Assembly: GCF_003935425.1 (NCBI RefSeq)
Contig: NZ_RHQN01000005.1
Location: forward strand, 1 to 64,000
Direction of reading: 5' to 3'
DNA: 64,000 nt
From: Pseudomonas sp. v388
GTDB taxonomy: Bacteria > Pseudomonadota > Gammaproteobacteria > Pseudomonadales > Pseudomonadaceae
Shown here: one piece after another, positions 36,409-45,238 of the stretch
How positions within the stretch are numbered: the first letter of the stretch is position 1
How the letters are laid out: each line of letters begins with the position of its first letter
The notes under the pieces: model-generated
Database searches by the model: none
Told to the model about the DNA's origin: nothing
Seen by the model: the letters and a program-made list of their open reading frames with translations, nothing else
Position numbers and translations under genes: made by a program

Positions 36409-36672
36409 GAACTGTGCGCCAATATACACATGTCCTACAGCGCGGCGAAATTAGACGGGCTACTGTATCGAGCGGTAAAGATGGTTGCTATAAACCGGTA
36501 CTTGCCCGGTGAGTTCGTTCAGATGACTGCTCAGTCATCTGAATACTGGCACTCTGCAACCCGCACGGGACGGATGTGCGGATTCGTCGCCGCCGGTGGG
36601 CGAAGGGAATACTGCAGTTTTGCCGCGCAGCCGCTAGAATGGCGCCTTTGCGAAGTTCTGGAGTTTCCCCTA
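36409..36672. other. Rest of the mvaT-purU intergenic region
   Basis: No gene is supported here. The 360-base gap 36313-36672 holds the mvaT promoter on the minus strand; the purU promoter must also be in it but I could not place it. An open frame from 36430 runs in phase into purU but has no ribosome site and an unlikely composition. Confidence 0.5.
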
Positions 36673-37524
36673 ATGCGCACTTTTCGTCTGGTGATTGCTT
36701 GCCCGGACCGTGTTGGCATCGTTGCCAAAGTCAGTAACTTTCTGGCCGCCCACAACGGCTGGATTACCGAAGCGAGTCACCATTCGGACAATCTCAGTGG
36801 CTGGTTCTTCATGCGCCATGAGATTCGTGCCGACACCCTGCCGTTCGATCTGGAAGGCTTTCGCGAGGCGTTCACGCCCATCGCCGAAGAGTTTTCGATG
36901 GACTGGCGCATCACCGATTCGGCTCAGAAAAAGCGCGTCGTATTGATGGCCAGTCGTGAATCCCACTGTCTGGCCGACCTGCTGCACCGCTGGCACAGCG
37001 ATGAACTGGACTGCGACATCGCCTGCGTGATTTCCAATCACCAGGACCTGCGCAGCATGGTGGAGTGGCACAACATTCCTTATTACCACGTGCCGGTGGA
37101 CCCGGCGGACAAGCAACCGGCGTTCGCCGAAGTGTCGCGTCTGGTCGGGCATCACCAGGCCGATGTCGTGGTCCTGGCGCGCTACATGCAGATCCTGCCC
37201 CCGGATCTTTGCCGCGAGTATGCGCATCAGGTCATCAATATCCACCACAGTTTCCTGCCATCCTTCGTGGGTGCCAAGCCTTACCACCAGGCCTCGTTGC
37301 GCGGTGTGAAGCTGATCGGCGCCACGTGCCACTATGTAACCGAAGAGCTGGACGCCGGCCCGATCATCGAGCAGGACGTAGTGCGGGTCAGTCACCGCGA
37401 CAGTATCGAGAACATGGTGCGTTTCGGCCGTGACGTGGAAAAGATGGTGCTGGCGCGCGGGCTGCGTGCGCACCTGGAAGATCGCGTACTGGTGCACGAC
37501 AACAAGACGGTGGTGTTCGACTGA
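36673..37524 (+). CDS. purU: Formyltetrahydrofolate deformylase
   Basis: Hydrolyses 10-formyltetrahydrofolate to formate and tetrahydrofolate, balancing the one-carbon pool and feeding formate to purine synthesis. The 283-residue protein has an N-terminal ACT domain (RLVIACPDRVGIVAKVSNFL, residues 4-80) and a C-terminal formyltransferase domain with INIHHSFLPSFVGAKPYHQA (about 188-207, including the catalytic His region) and EELDAGPIIEQDV (aspartate about 227). The ATG at 36673 has GGAG 9 bases upstream. In-frame codons upstream to 36430 have neither ribosome site nor family similarity. Single-gene unit beside mvaT, as in PAO1 purU1 from memory. Pseudomonads often have several purU paralogues. 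Confidence 0.93.
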   Translation: MRTFRLVIACPDRVGIVAKVSNFLAAHNGWITEASHHSDNLSGWFFMRHEIRADTLPFDLEGFREAFTPIAEEFSMDWRITDSAQKKRVVLMASRESHCLADLLHRWHSDELDCDIACVISNHQDLRSMVEWHNIPYYHVPVDPADKQPAFAEVSRLVGHHQADVVVLARYMQILPPDLCREYAHQVINIHHSFLPSFVGAKPYHQASLRGVKLIGATCHYVTEELDAGPIIEQDVVRVSHRDSIENMVRFGRDVEKMVLARGLRAHLEDRVLVHDNKTVVFD

Positions 37525-37607
37525 TTCACTGAATGGCGCTAGAACTCCAGTGTACCGATGCATGCCCGGTCGCTGGAGCCTGTGCCGCACCGGACGAGGC
37601 AAGCGCC

Positions 37608-37799
37608 ATGACCGATCCCTTCGAAAAAGCCACTTCCAAGGCACCGCCCACCCTTGGCGAGGGCTGCCTGAGCCGTTATGACCCCGATGAGCTGACTCCG
37701 GAGACGGGCACCGACTTCGACGGCGCCGCGCAGCTGTGGCGTGAGCTGCATCCGGTGAGTGACGAGCAGCCCGGCCCCGCCTCTGAAAACGCGGGCTGA
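37608..37799 (+). CDS. Hypothetical small acidic protein
   Basis: A 63-residue reading frame, MTDPFEKATSKAPPTLGEGC then LSRYDPDELTPETGTDFDGA, acidic and probably disordered. The ATG at 37608 has GAGG 8 bases upstream. An extension to 37533 adds 25 residues without a ribosome site. Its last 124 bases run antisense to the end of the DUF2334 gene, so one of the two 3' ends may be over-called. I do not recognise the protein. It lies 83 bases after purU and could be cotranscribed. Confidence 0.45.
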   Translation: MTDPFEKATSKAPPTLGEGCLSRYDPDELTPETGTDFDGAAQLWRELHPVSDEQPGPASENAG

Positions 37800-38542
37800 A
37801 CCCTCAACCAGCCGATCTTGGTGACCGGGTCGCGTCCTTGCTCCAGCAGGCGTCCGAGCAGATTCAGCCAGTAACGCCGAGACGACGGGTGACGCATGTC
37901 TTCAGGGTGCAGACCCAGCCGGATCACCGGTGCGTCTTGCAGTTGGTGTTCCCGCATCGCGCTGTACATCGTTGACACGCCGCGTCGCCAGGCGCTGCGC
38001 GAACTCCACACGATGCCCGGAGCACGAATCGGCAAAAAGTCCGGCAGTCGGTAGAAATGACCCACGTCGCTGGTGTAGCTCAGCGGCAGTTGACGCAAGG
38101 CCCGGCGAGTCCCTTCACTCATCAGCCAGGCGGGGGCAACAAAACCGTGCAGCGGCCAGCCCAGTCGGGTGAACAGCTCGATACCGGCCTCCAGTCGGGC
38201 CAGTGCCTGTGGTTCGGTGAGTGTGTAGAACTCGCCTTCCCAGGTATAGATGCGACGCATGAAGTAATCCCGCAGGCTCCGTGGTGCGGGTCCGTCATCG
38301 CAGTGGTAATAACCGTGCAGTGCCAATTCATCGCCGCGCCAGAGCCGAGCCTGCAAAAGGTCTTGGAACGCAGTGGCGGTCCGCATAGGGTCGCATCCGT
38401 GAAAGTCCGGCACCACCAGCCAGGTGATGGGCACCTTTCCCAGCGCGTCGACCGCCGCGACAAAAGGTTCGTAGGCCGGCCAGGTCTTGGGCGCCACATC
38501 GTGCAGGACCAGCATCAAGCGACGCATCGTTTGTTCAGCCAT
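37676..38542 (-). CDS. DUF2334 polysaccharide-deacetylase-like protein
   Basis: A 288-residue protein of the DUF2334 group of NodB-like (polysaccharide deacetylase) proteins. Family marks are MLVLHDVAPKTWPAYEPFVA (HD near the N-terminus as metal ligand), the WLVVPDFHG strand, GDELALHGYYHCDD (H-G-x-x-H type), and HGFVAPAWLMSEGTRRALRQ. A role in trimming acetyl groups from a surface glycan is inferred. Its start overlaps the glycosyltransferase stop by 8 bases, so the two form a coupled pair. The last ~30 residues (after KIGWLRVQPAF) are Ser/Cys-rich, look unlike the family and overlap a small ORF on the other strand. The 3' end may have lost its original stop by a frameshift. Confidence 0.8.
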   Translation of the reverse strand: MAEQTMRRLMLVLHDVAPKTWPAYEPFVAAVDALGKVPITWLVVPDFHGCDPMRTATAFQDLLQARLWRGDELALHGYYHCDDGPAPRSLRDYFMRRIYTWEGEFYTLTEPQALARLEAGIELFTRLGWPLHGFVAPAWLMSEGTRRALRQLPLSYTSDVGHFYRLPDFLPIRAPGIVWSSRSAWRRGVSTMYSAMREHQLQDAPVIRLGLHPEDMRHPSSRRYWLNLLGRLLEQGRDPVTKIGWLRVQPAFSEAGPGCSSLTGCSSRHSCAAPSKSVPVSGVSSSGS

Positions 38543-39647
38543 GTGCCAGTTCCGGCAGCCGACGCCCCAGGACCGCGTGGTAGTGATTCAGCAGTCCGGC
38601 CACCACTACGTCCCAACTGCAACGGGTTTCAACGTAGCGACGGGCGCTGCGGCCTTTGTCTCGCACGTCTTGAGCAAAGAGCTGGCGTACGGCGCAGGCC
38701 ATTGACCTGGCGTCATTGGCTTCGCACAACAGCCCGCATTCCTGGGGCACGATCTCTGTGAATGCTCCGGCCGCCACGGCAACCACCGGGATGCCGCTGG
38801 CCATCGCTTCGAGTATCACCAGCCCGAAAGTCTCTTGGTCGCCGGCATGCACCAATGCGTCCGCGCTGGCGAGCAGGCGTGCCAGCTGCGGGGTCTTGCA
38901 GAACTGTCCGATGATCGAGACGTTGTCGGGTACCTGGCTGGGCATGTGCGAGCCCACCAGCAGCAGGTGATAGCGCGGGCCGAGTTTCTTCATGCACTGC
39001 AGCAGGATCGGCAGGTTCTTCTCTCTGGAACCGCGTCCGGCAAAGATCAGCAGGTGAGTATCGGGGCGCAGGCCCAGTTGCTGTTTGAGACGTTCGTCCC
39101 GGTGATCCGGGTGAAAGGCTTGCAGGTCGACACCCAGCGGCTGCACGTGGACATTGTCCACACCCATGCCGATCAGCTTGTCGACCATCACCTGGCTGGG
39201 CGCGAGCACCCGGTCAAAGTTGCCATACAACTTGCTGACATAAGCCTGGACGCTGGTGCCCATCCAGGTGCCGATACGGTTGCTGACCAGCAGCGGCAGG
39301 TCGGAGTGGTAGAAACCGATGACCGGCACTTCCAGTTGCCGCCGTGCATCCAGAGCGGCCCAGGCGGTCAGGTAAGGGTCACCCACTTCGATCAGATCCG
39401 GTTGCAGGCTTTGCAGCGCCGTGCGCCAGGGTGAGACACGCAGCGGAAACCGGTAGCCATTGCTGAACGGCAATGCCGGAGCCGGAACCTTGTAAACGCC
39501 GTCATTGTGACTGGAGCGTGCACCGGGAATCAGCAAGCTGTGGCGAACCTCGGGATTCCTGCCCAGGCGCCGGTGCTTGGCGTCCAGGTAAGTGCGTACC
39601 CCGCCGCTGGCCGGTGCGTAGAACATCGTCATGTCCGCAATGTGCAC
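38535..39647 (-). CDS. Glycosyltransferase family 4-like protein
   Basis: A 370-residue GT-B glycosyltransferase. The N-terminus HIADMTMFYAPASGGVRTYL is the acceptor domain start; the C-terminal donor domain has LIFAGRGSREKNLPILLQCM (about 205-224) and HAGDQETFGLVILEAMASGI, with the EX7E-like pair typical of GT4 enzymes. The start is the GTG at 39647, with GGAGG 9 bases upstream; longer frames lack similarity and a ribosome site. It is coupled to the DUF2334 deacetylase-like gene by an 8-base overlap, suggesting that both act on the same glycan or glycolipid; donor and acceptor cannot be told. It is divergent from the HerA-like ATPase across about 210 bases. Confidence 0.85.
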   Translation of the reverse strand: MHIADMTMFYAPASGGVRTYLDAKHRRLGRNPEVRHSLLIPGARSSHNDGVYKVPAPALPFSNGYRFPLRVSPWRTALQSLQPDLIEVGDPYLTAWAALDARRQLEVPVIGFYHSDLPLLVSNRIGTWMGTSVQAYVSKLYGNFDRVLAPSQVMVDKLIGMGVDNVHVQPLGVDLQAFHPDHRDERLKQQLGLRPDTHLLIFAGRGSREKNLPILLQCMKKLGPRYHLLLVGSHMPSQVPDNVSIIGQFCKTPQLARLLASADALVHAGDQETFGLVILEAMASGIPVVAVAAGAFTEIVPQECGLLCEANDARSMACAVRQLFAQDVRDKGRSARRYVETRCSWDVVVAGLLNHYHAVLGRRLPELAHG

Positions 39648-39858
39648 GAGAACATTCCTCCGTCGGTGGTCGTCCTTTCCTGACCTCTGACAAGGATAGT
39701 TGCTGTGGGTGAAACCACCGCCTCGCGAAGGCTCAAGCACGGGGTTGCAGGTCGGATTCGGGCGCAGACGGCAAGACAGTTCGCAAAACTGGTCAATACT
39801 TGCCGCCAGCCCTGCGAAAAACAGGCAGTAAATGACGTCAGCGAACAAGGGTGACGAA

Positions 39859-41352
39859 ATGCACGAATCTCAGGAATTGACGCTGGGTGCGGACCTCTCC
39901 GGGCAGCCGGTTTTCCAGGCGCTGCGCCTGGCCAACCGCCACGGGTTGATTGCGGGCGCCACCGGCACGGGCAAGACGGTGACCTTGCAGCGTCTCGCGG
40001 AAGCGTTCAGTGACGCCGGGGTCACGGTATTCGCAGCCGACATCAAGGGTGACCTGTGTGGGCTGGGGGCAGCGGGCAACCCGCAGGGCAAGATTGCCGA
40101 GCGGATTGCCGGCATGCCCTGGCTGACTCATCGGCCTCAGGCTTATCCCGTGACGTTGTGGGACGTCGACGGAAAATCCGGTCATCCGCTGCGTACCACC
40201 TTGAGCGAAATGGGACCGCTGTTGCTGGGCAACCTGCTGGAGCTGACCGACAGCCAACAGGCGGCGCTCTACGCCGCGTTCAAGGTGGCGGATCAGGAAG
40301 GCCTGTTACTGCTGGACATCAAGGACTTGAAAGCGCTGCTCAACCATCTGCGCGACCATCCGCAGTTGCTGGGCGAGGACAGCGCATTGATGACGTCCGC
40401 CTCCAGCCAGGCGTTGCAGCGACGGCTGGCCGGTCTGGAACAGCAGGGCGCGGAGGCGCTGTTCGGTGAACCGGCGCTGCAGTTGGAAGATCTGCTGCAA
40501 CCGGCCCGTGACGGCCGAGGGCAGATTCATCTGCTCGATGCCAGCCGTCTGGTACACGAGGCGCCGAAAGTCTACGCCACCTTTCTGCTGTGGCTGCTGG
40601 CCGAGTTGTTCGAGCAGCTGCCAGAGCGCGGCGATGCGGACAAACCGCTGTTGGCCCTGTTCTTTGACGAAGCGCATCTGTTGTTCGCCGATACCCCCAA
40701 GGCGTTGCAGGATCGGTTGGAACAAGTCGTGCGGCTGATCCGCTCCAAGGGCGTGGGTGTGTATTTCGTCACTCAGTCACCCGCTGATTTGCCGGATGAC
40801 GTGCTGGCTCAGCTTGGGCTGCGCATTCAGCATGGGTTGCGGGCCTTCACGGCCAAGGAGCAGAAATCTTTGCGGGCGGTGGCGCAGGGTTTCAGACCTA
40901 ACCCGGCCTTCGACACGTTGAGTGTGCTGACCGAGTTGGGTATTGGCGAAGCACTGGTGGGAACGCTGCAGGACAAAGGCACGCCGGCCATGGTGCAACG
41001 GGTGCTGATCGCGCCGCCGCAGTCGCGCATCGGCCCGCTGAATGCGGCCGAGCGTGACAGCATGATCGCGCAGTCGGCATTGCGCGGCCGTTACGACCAG
41101 GCCATCGACCGGGAGTCAGCGTATGAAAGGCTGGTGACGCGCAAGGTGGCCGAGCCCGCTGACGCAGATGCGGCCTCGCAGCCTTCGGGCGCCCAAGAGA
41201 GCTTCAGCGACAAGGCCGGGGAGTTTCTCGGTGGGCTCGCCGGGCAGGCGATGAAAAACGCCATGCGTCAGGCCGCCAACCAGTTGGGACGCCAGCTGGT
41301 TCGAGGCTTGATGGGGTCGTTGTTGGGAACGAAGAAGTCCGGACGGCGCTAG
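39859..41352 (+). CDS. HerA-like ATPase (DUF853, YjgR type)
   Basis: A 497-residue P-loop ATPase of the DUF853/YjgR group, related to HerA/FtsK translocases. Walker A is AGATGTGKTVTLQRLAE (about 32-48) and Walker B LLALFFDEAHLLFADTPK (about 265-282). VIRSKGVGVYFVTQSPADLP type residues follow (VRLIRSKGVGVYFVTQS), the sensor region of the family. The C-terminus is Ala/Gln-rich with amphipathic segments (EFLGGLAGQAMKNAMRQAAN). I chose the ATG at 39859 with AAGGG 7 bases upstream; an in-frame ATG at 39832 is possible. The molecular task of YjgR is unknown. It is convergent with pitA, with only 23 bases between the stops. Confidence 0.85.
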   Translation: MHESQELTLGADLSGQPVFQALRLANRHGLIAGATGTGKTVTLQRLAEAFSDAGVTVFAADIKGDLCGLGAAGNPQGKIAERIAGMPWLTHRPQAYPVTLWDVDGKSGHPLRTTLSEMGPLLLGNLLELTDSQQAALYAAFKVADQEGLLLLDIKDLKALLNHLRDHPQLLGEDSALMTSASSQALQRRLAGLEQQGAEALFGEPALQLEDLLQPARDGRGQIHLLDASRLVHEAPKVYATFLLWLLAELFEQLPERGDADKPLLALFFDEAHLLFADTPKALQDRLEQVVRLIRSKGVGVYFVTQSPADLPDDVLAQLGLRIQHGLRAFTAKEQKSLRAVAQGFRPNPAFDTLSVLTELGIGEALVGTLQDKGTPAMVQRVLIAPPQSRIGPLNAAERDSMIAQSALRGRYDQAIDRESAYERLVTRKVAEPADADAASQPSGAQESFSDKAGEFLGGLAGQAMKNAMRQAANQLGRQLVRGLMGSLLGTKKSGRR

Positions 41353-41365
41353 TACACCGTCCGGA
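41338..41365. terminator. Hairpin between convergent herA-like and pitA genes
   Basis: Perfect 9-base stem TCCGGACGG (41338-41346) and CCGTCCGGA (41357-41365) with a 10-base loop that contains the stop codon of the ATPase gene. There is no T-tract, so it may be a weak or factor-assisted terminator, or an mRNA 3'-end protector. Confidence 0.5.
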
Positions 41366-41375
41366 GCAGGCTGGG

Positions 41376-42848
41376 TCAGGCCAGCGCGAGGGTGGCCAGC
41401 CAGAACAGGAAGGCCGAGAGCGCGACGGTTGCCGGCAGCGTCAGCACCCAGGCCAGCAAGATGGTGCGCACAGTGCCGCTTTGCAGCCCGCTCTTGTTGG
41501 CCACCATGGTCCCGGCCACGCCGGACGACAGGATGTGGGTGGTGGATACCGGCAGGCTGAACACGTTGGCGAGACCGATGGCACAGGCAGTGGTGATCTG
41601 TGCCGACATGCCCTGGGCATAGGTCATGCCCTGCTTGCCGATCTTCTCGCCGATGGTCAGCACCACCCGCTTCCAGCCGACCATGGTGCCGATACCCAGC
41701 GCCAGGGCAACGGCCAGGATCACCCAGAACGGTGCGTATTCGGTCGTACCGGTCAGGTCCTTGCGCAGCTTCTCCAGGTCGGATTTTTCACGGGCGCCCA
41801 GGTTAGGCAGTTTGCTGACCTTGCGTGCCGTGTCGTCCAGGCACAGCAGGTAGCGACGCACCTCGATACGCTTTTCCGACGGCAGCGAGTGGTAGTCGGT
41901 CACGCCGGTCAGGCGGTCGAGCAGGGCGTTGATGGTCGGCTCGGTCTGGTCCGGGTTGCAGGCCGCGCTCGACGGCAGGTCGCCTTTGGCGGCCTTGCCC
42001 AGCGCCAGGTATTCACCCAGCGTGGCATTGTTGCGCTGGTAGAACTGGCTCAGGTGCAGAGTGGCGTCGCGGGTGCGCTCGATCTGGTAGGTGGTGCTGT
42101 TGAGGTCCAGCACGAACTGGCTCGGCACGATGCCGATCAGCACCAGCATGATCAGGCCGATGCCTTTCTGGCCGTCGTTGGAGCCGTGCACGAAGCTTAC
42201 GGCCATCGCGGAGATGACCAGCACCAGGCGGTTCCAGAACGGCGGATGTTTCTTGTCGTCCAGCTTGCGGCGCTGTTCCGGCGTCTTGTGCATCTTCGAC
42301 AGCGGGCGCCACCACTTCAGAGCGACCAGGACCAGGCCCGCGACCAGGAAACCGGCCAGTGGCGAGAAAACGAGCGAAGCCGCGATGTCGATTGCCTTCT
42401 GCCAGTTGACGCCGTCGGCCAGGGGAATGTCGTTGAGCAGGGCGTTGGCCAGGCCTACGCCCAGGATCGATCCGATCAGGGTGTGGGAGCTGGAAGCTGG
42501 AATCCCGAAGTACCACGTACCCAGGTTCCAGGTGATGGCGGCGGCCAGCAGCGAGAACACCATGGCCAGGCCATGTCCGGTGTTGACGTTGATCAGCAGT
42601 TCGACGGGCAACAGGTGCACGATGGCGTACGCCACGCCGACGCCGCCCAGCAACACGCCGAGAAAGTTGAACACACCGGAAAAGAATACGGCCAGATGAG
42701 GCGGCATGGCTTTGGTGTAGATGACTGTCGCCACCGCATTCGCGGTGTCATGAAAGCCGTTGATGAACTCGAACGTGAGGACGAACGCCAGAGCGAGCAA
42801 CAGGCTCACAATCACCCAAGCATCTAGCCCGCTGAATAAATCGATCAT
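41376..42848 (-). CDS. pitA: Inorganic phosphate transporter, PitA type
   Basis: Low-affinity, proton-coupled metal-phosphate symporter of the inner membrane. The 490-residue length matches E. coli PitA (499). The duplicated Pit motifs are present: FINGFHDTANAVATVIYTKA (about 29-48) in the first half and FVHGSNDGQKGIGLIML (about 213-230) in the second. About ten hydrophobic helices flank a hydrophilic central loop (about 245-370), as usual in PitA. The C-terminal helices include ALALGIGTMVGWKRVVLTIG. The ATG at 42848 lacks a clear ribosome site; a longer frame adds 22 residues with no similarity. It is convergent with the HerA-like gene. Confidence 0.92.
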   Translation of the reverse strand: MIDLFSGLDAWVIVSLLLALAFVLTFEFINGFHDTANAVATVIYTKAMPPHLAVFFSGVFNFLGVLLGGVGVAYAIVHLLPVELLINVNTGHGLAMVFSLLAAAITWNLGTWYFGIPASSSHTLIGSILGVGLANALLNDIPLADGVNWQKAIDIAASLVFSPLAGFLVAGLVLVALKWWRPLSKMHKTPEQRRKLDDKKHPPFWNRLVLVISAMAVSFVHGSNDGQKGIGLIMLVLIGIVPSQFVLDLNSTTYQIERTRDATLHLSQFYQRNNATLGEYLALGKAAKGDLPSSAACNPDQTEPTINALLDRLTGVTDYHSLPSEKRIEVRRYLLCLDDTARKVSKLPNLGAREKSDLEKLRKDLTGTTEYAPFWVILAVALALGIGTMVGWKRVVLTIGEKIGKQGMTYAQGMSAQITTACAIGLANVFSLPVSTTHILSSGVAGTMVANKSGLQSGTVRTILLAWVLTLPATVALSAFLFWLATLALA

Positions 42849-43023
42849 GTAGGTTTTCTGACCCGGTCTGAAGGGGGCGCGATTATGACAGAAAAAATAC
42901 AGATCGACGTGCAAGCTGCTGGCCGGTGTCGCCTCAAACCAATAAAAAGACGCACGAGCCTGATGAAAAAGCGTTCCAGACTAACGCAGGACGAGAGTCC
43001 GTCCCGTCAGGCCAGTGCTGAGT

Positions 43024-43115
43024 CTGTAGGAGCGGGCTGACCACAAAGAGGCAGTGATAGCGCTGCATGGGCGGCGTGTGCAAATGCGTCTTCGCGGAAA
43101 AGTCCGTTCCCACAG
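43024..43115. repeat. REP-like inverted pair upstream of pitA
   Basis: CTGTAGGAGCGGGCTGACC at 43024 and, inverted, GGAAAAGTCCGTTCCCACAG ending at about 43115, with TCTTCGCG in between. These are typical ends of Pseudomonas REP elements (TGTAGGAGCGG / CCGTTCCCACA) in opposite orientation. It occupies the gap between pitA and the 65-residue ORF. Confidence 0.6.
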
Positions 43116-43135
43116 GTCTGCGAAGAGCCCATGGA

Positions 43136-43333
43136 TCAATGCTCTTGCTTCAGATCCTCTTCCATCTTTTGCAGCTCTTGTTTGAAGGCCTGATCGAGGA
43201 TGCTGGCTTTCTTGCGCCAAGGCTTGCGTTCCGGATCCGGTTGCGCAGCGTAGGTGGTGACTTCCCCGCCGTAGACATCCTTGTAACGTTGTTCCTGGCG
43301 CTCTAGTTCCGCGCGCAGTTCATCTTTAGTCAC
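43136..43333 (-). CDS. Hypothetical small charged helical protein
   Basis: A 65-residue highly charged protein: TKDELRAELERQEQRYKDVY near the N-terminus, then GEVTTYAAQPDPERKPWRKK and DQAFKQELQKMEEDLKQEH at the end. Two amphipathic helices flank a Pro-containing linker. The start is a GTG with AGGT 6 bases upstream. It resembles a conserved Pseudomonas hypothetical protein I have seen without assigned function. It stands alone between REP elements and a long non-coding stretch. Confidence 0.65.
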   Translation of the reverse strand: MTKDELRAELERQEQRYKDVYGGEVTTYAAQPDPERKPWRKKASILDQAFKQELQKMEEDLKQEH

Positions 43334-44050
43334 AGTGTTACCTGATTAGTGATAGGAGTCCGGCGTTAACGCAGAGCACCGCAAAGTATGTTCACTCGTA
43401 GGGCCATTTTCCGGATTGCAGATACTCGATCCATGCAATGCAGACAAGGGTGGAGTTTCGAACACCATTGAGGCTCGCGGCTACGGGCGCCGGGAGAAAC
43501 TGCTGTCGTAGCGACATGTTTTTGGGCTGCAGCTTCAAGGTCGTTAGAGCAGGCCTTGCCGCACTATCATCGCAGCATGCGGTACATGGCCGGATGATCG
43601 ACAACCGCGCCCGTGCAGGCACCGGTGGATCATCTACAAGCTAAAGCTGACCGCGTGGCAGCTACTATCTCCAAGAAGTTCTGTGTCGTCAACTACAGCG
43701 AGGGCATGAATGACGCAAATTTCATGAGTCAGGTTTATTTTTCCGCGGCAGTTCCAAAGTGTGAACGACTCATGTGAGTGAAAGAACTTTCATGATGCAA
43801 ATTCTGACACGGCAGGACAGAAATCTGACGACAGAAAAGTCTATGCCAAAAGGTGGGTATGCATAAGAACGCTAATCGAGTTTATGCAACGGGAGCCGGA
43901 TAGAAATACGGGAGACGGGCGCTGGAATGAAAACGGCCTCGCTGTCAGGCAAGGCCGCTGCCTAGGACTTCTCAGTGGGTACCTGACCAGTATTTCCAAG
44001 AAGTCACTACGTGGCAGGGCTAAAGGTATAAGTATATTTGCGACGGGTCA
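43334..44050. other. Long stretch without a convincing gene
   Basis: About 700 bases upstream of the pcaR operator. Short open frames on both strands (for example 43438-43644 and 43884-44153) have no ribosome site, odd composition and no family resemblance. I saw no RNA gene or repeat. It may contain the leader of the 43136-43333 gene and decayed sequence. Confidence 0.5.
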
Positions 44051-44085
44051 ATTGCGATTATCGGCCACTCGTTCGATAATCGCAC
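44051..44085 (+). promoter_or_regulatory. Paired PcaR-like boxes upstream of pcaR
   Basis: Inverted repeat TGCGATTATCG (44053-44063) and CGATAATCGCA (44074-44084), perfect over 11 bases. The right half, GTTCGATAATCGCAC at 44071-44085, equals the PcaR site I recall from P. putida pcaIJ. The box centres are 20 bases apart. This points to autoregulation of pcaR. Confidence 0.75.
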
Positions 44086-44166
44086 AAAGTCAAGCTGCTG
44101 CGACTGCCAGGATATTGGCCAGTCCGCGCAGTACAAGGGTTGTGGCGCGATGATGAGGGTGTGGCC

Positions 44167-45009
44167 GTGAACGATGAACTGCGAAAATCCTTTGCCTCGC
44201 TGGCGCCGCCGATCGTGGCGTCGCCGGCCAAGCGCATCCAGGCATTGACCGGTGATCCGGACTTCATGACCTCGCTGGCCCGCGGCCTGGCTGTCATCCA
44301 TGCCTTTCAGGAGCGCAAGCGGCATCTGACCATCGCCCAGATCAGCCATCGCACCGAAATCCCGCGAGCCGCCGTGCGGCGGTGCCTGCATACGCTCATC
44401 AAACTGGGGTACGCCACCACCGACGGCCGAACGTATTCGCTGCTACCCAAAGTGCTGACGCTGGGGCATGCGTATCTCTCCTCGACGCCGCTGGCGGTGT
44501 CGTCCCAACCGTACCTGGACCGCATGAGCGATCAGCTGCACGAGGCCTGCAACATGGCGACGCTGGAGGGCGATGACATTTTGTACATTGCCCGCTCTGC
44601 CACGACCCAACGGTTGATATCGGTCGACCTTTCCGTGGGCGGGCGGCTGCCGGCGTATTGCACGTCCATGGGCCGGATTCTGCTCGCGGCGCTGGATGAC
44701 GTGTCCTTGCGCGAATACCTGGACCACGTCGACCTGCAACCCAAGACCAGCCGCACCATCCGGACCACCGAGGCGCTGCTCGAATGCCTTCAGCAAGTGC
44801 GTCAACAGGGCTGGTGCATCGTGGATCAGGAGCTGGAGCAAGGGCTGCGGTCGATTGCCGTTCCGGTTTATGACGCATCGGGCCAGGTACTGGCCGCGTT
44901 GAATGTCAGCACCAGCGCGGGCCGAGTCGCACGCAGTGAGCTGGAACAACGCTTTCTGCCGATCATGCTGGACGCAAGCCGTGACTTGAGTACCCAGTTG
45001 TTTACCTGA
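44167..45009 (+). CDS. pcaR: IclR-family regulator of beta-ketoadipate genes
   Basis: PcaR activates pca genes in response to beta-ketoadipate in P. putida. The 280-residue protein starts with a variable segment, then APPIVASPAKRIQALTGDPD, FMTSLARGLAVIHAFQERKR, and the winged HTH HLTIAQISHRTEIPRAAVRR with CLHTLIKLGYATTDGRTYSL. The effector domain follows (MATLEGDDILYIARSATTQR, LPAYCTSMGRILLAALDD, RQQGWCIVDQELEQGLRSIA). These stretches agree closely with P. putida PcaR as I remember it. The start is the GTG at 44167 with AGGG 7 bases upstream; GTG at 44161 is an alternative. The operator pair upstream and the pcaIJF genes just downstream fit the assignment. Confidence 0.92.
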   Translation: MNDELRKSFASLAPPIVASPAKRIQALTGDPDFMTSLARGLAVIHAFQERKRHLTIAQISHRTEIPRAAVRRCLHTLIKLGYATTDGRTYSLLPKVLTLGHAYLSSTPLAVSSQPYLDRMSDQLHEACNMATLEGDDILYIARSATTQRLISVDLSVGGRLPAYCTSMGRILLAALDDVSLREYLDHVDLQPKTSRTIRTTEALLECLQQVRQQGWCIVDQELEQGLRSIAVPVYDASGQVLAALNVSTSAGRVARSELEQRFLPIMLDASRDLSTQLFT

Positions 45010-45238
45010 GTGTCGCCGGTGGCCTGTTTTCCACGCAGTCATGGCGTGCGCTGTACCCGTGGGAAGGAGCGGGCGGCGATCCGTCTTGCTCGTGACTGCG
45101 ATAGGCCTGCCGCTATCGTCGAGCTGGACAAAACCGCCGTCGCCAGCAAGCTGCCTCCCACATTGTGGTGTTCCGTACGAATTCGCTCTTTCTGTAAGGC
45201 AAGGCGCGCCTCGATCCTGTAGGCGCTCGATAAAATCG
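45010..45238. repeat. REP-like pair between pcaR and pcaI
   Basis: The 353-base gap between pcaR and pcaI contains GTGGGAAGGAGCGGGCGGCG (from about 45059) and the inverted CGCCAGCAAGCTGCCTCCCAC (ending 45161), a REP-like pair. The rest up to 45238 shows no gene. Confidence 0.55.

Noticed and set aside
41481-42827. Plus-strand open frame of 448 residues over pitA
   Set aside because: Antisense to PitA, low-complexity composition, no ribosome site.
24596-45161. CRISPR array suggested by recurring short palindromes
   Set aside because: The repeats are scattered singly or in inverted pairs in gaps between genes, without regular spacers, which is the pattern of REP elements.
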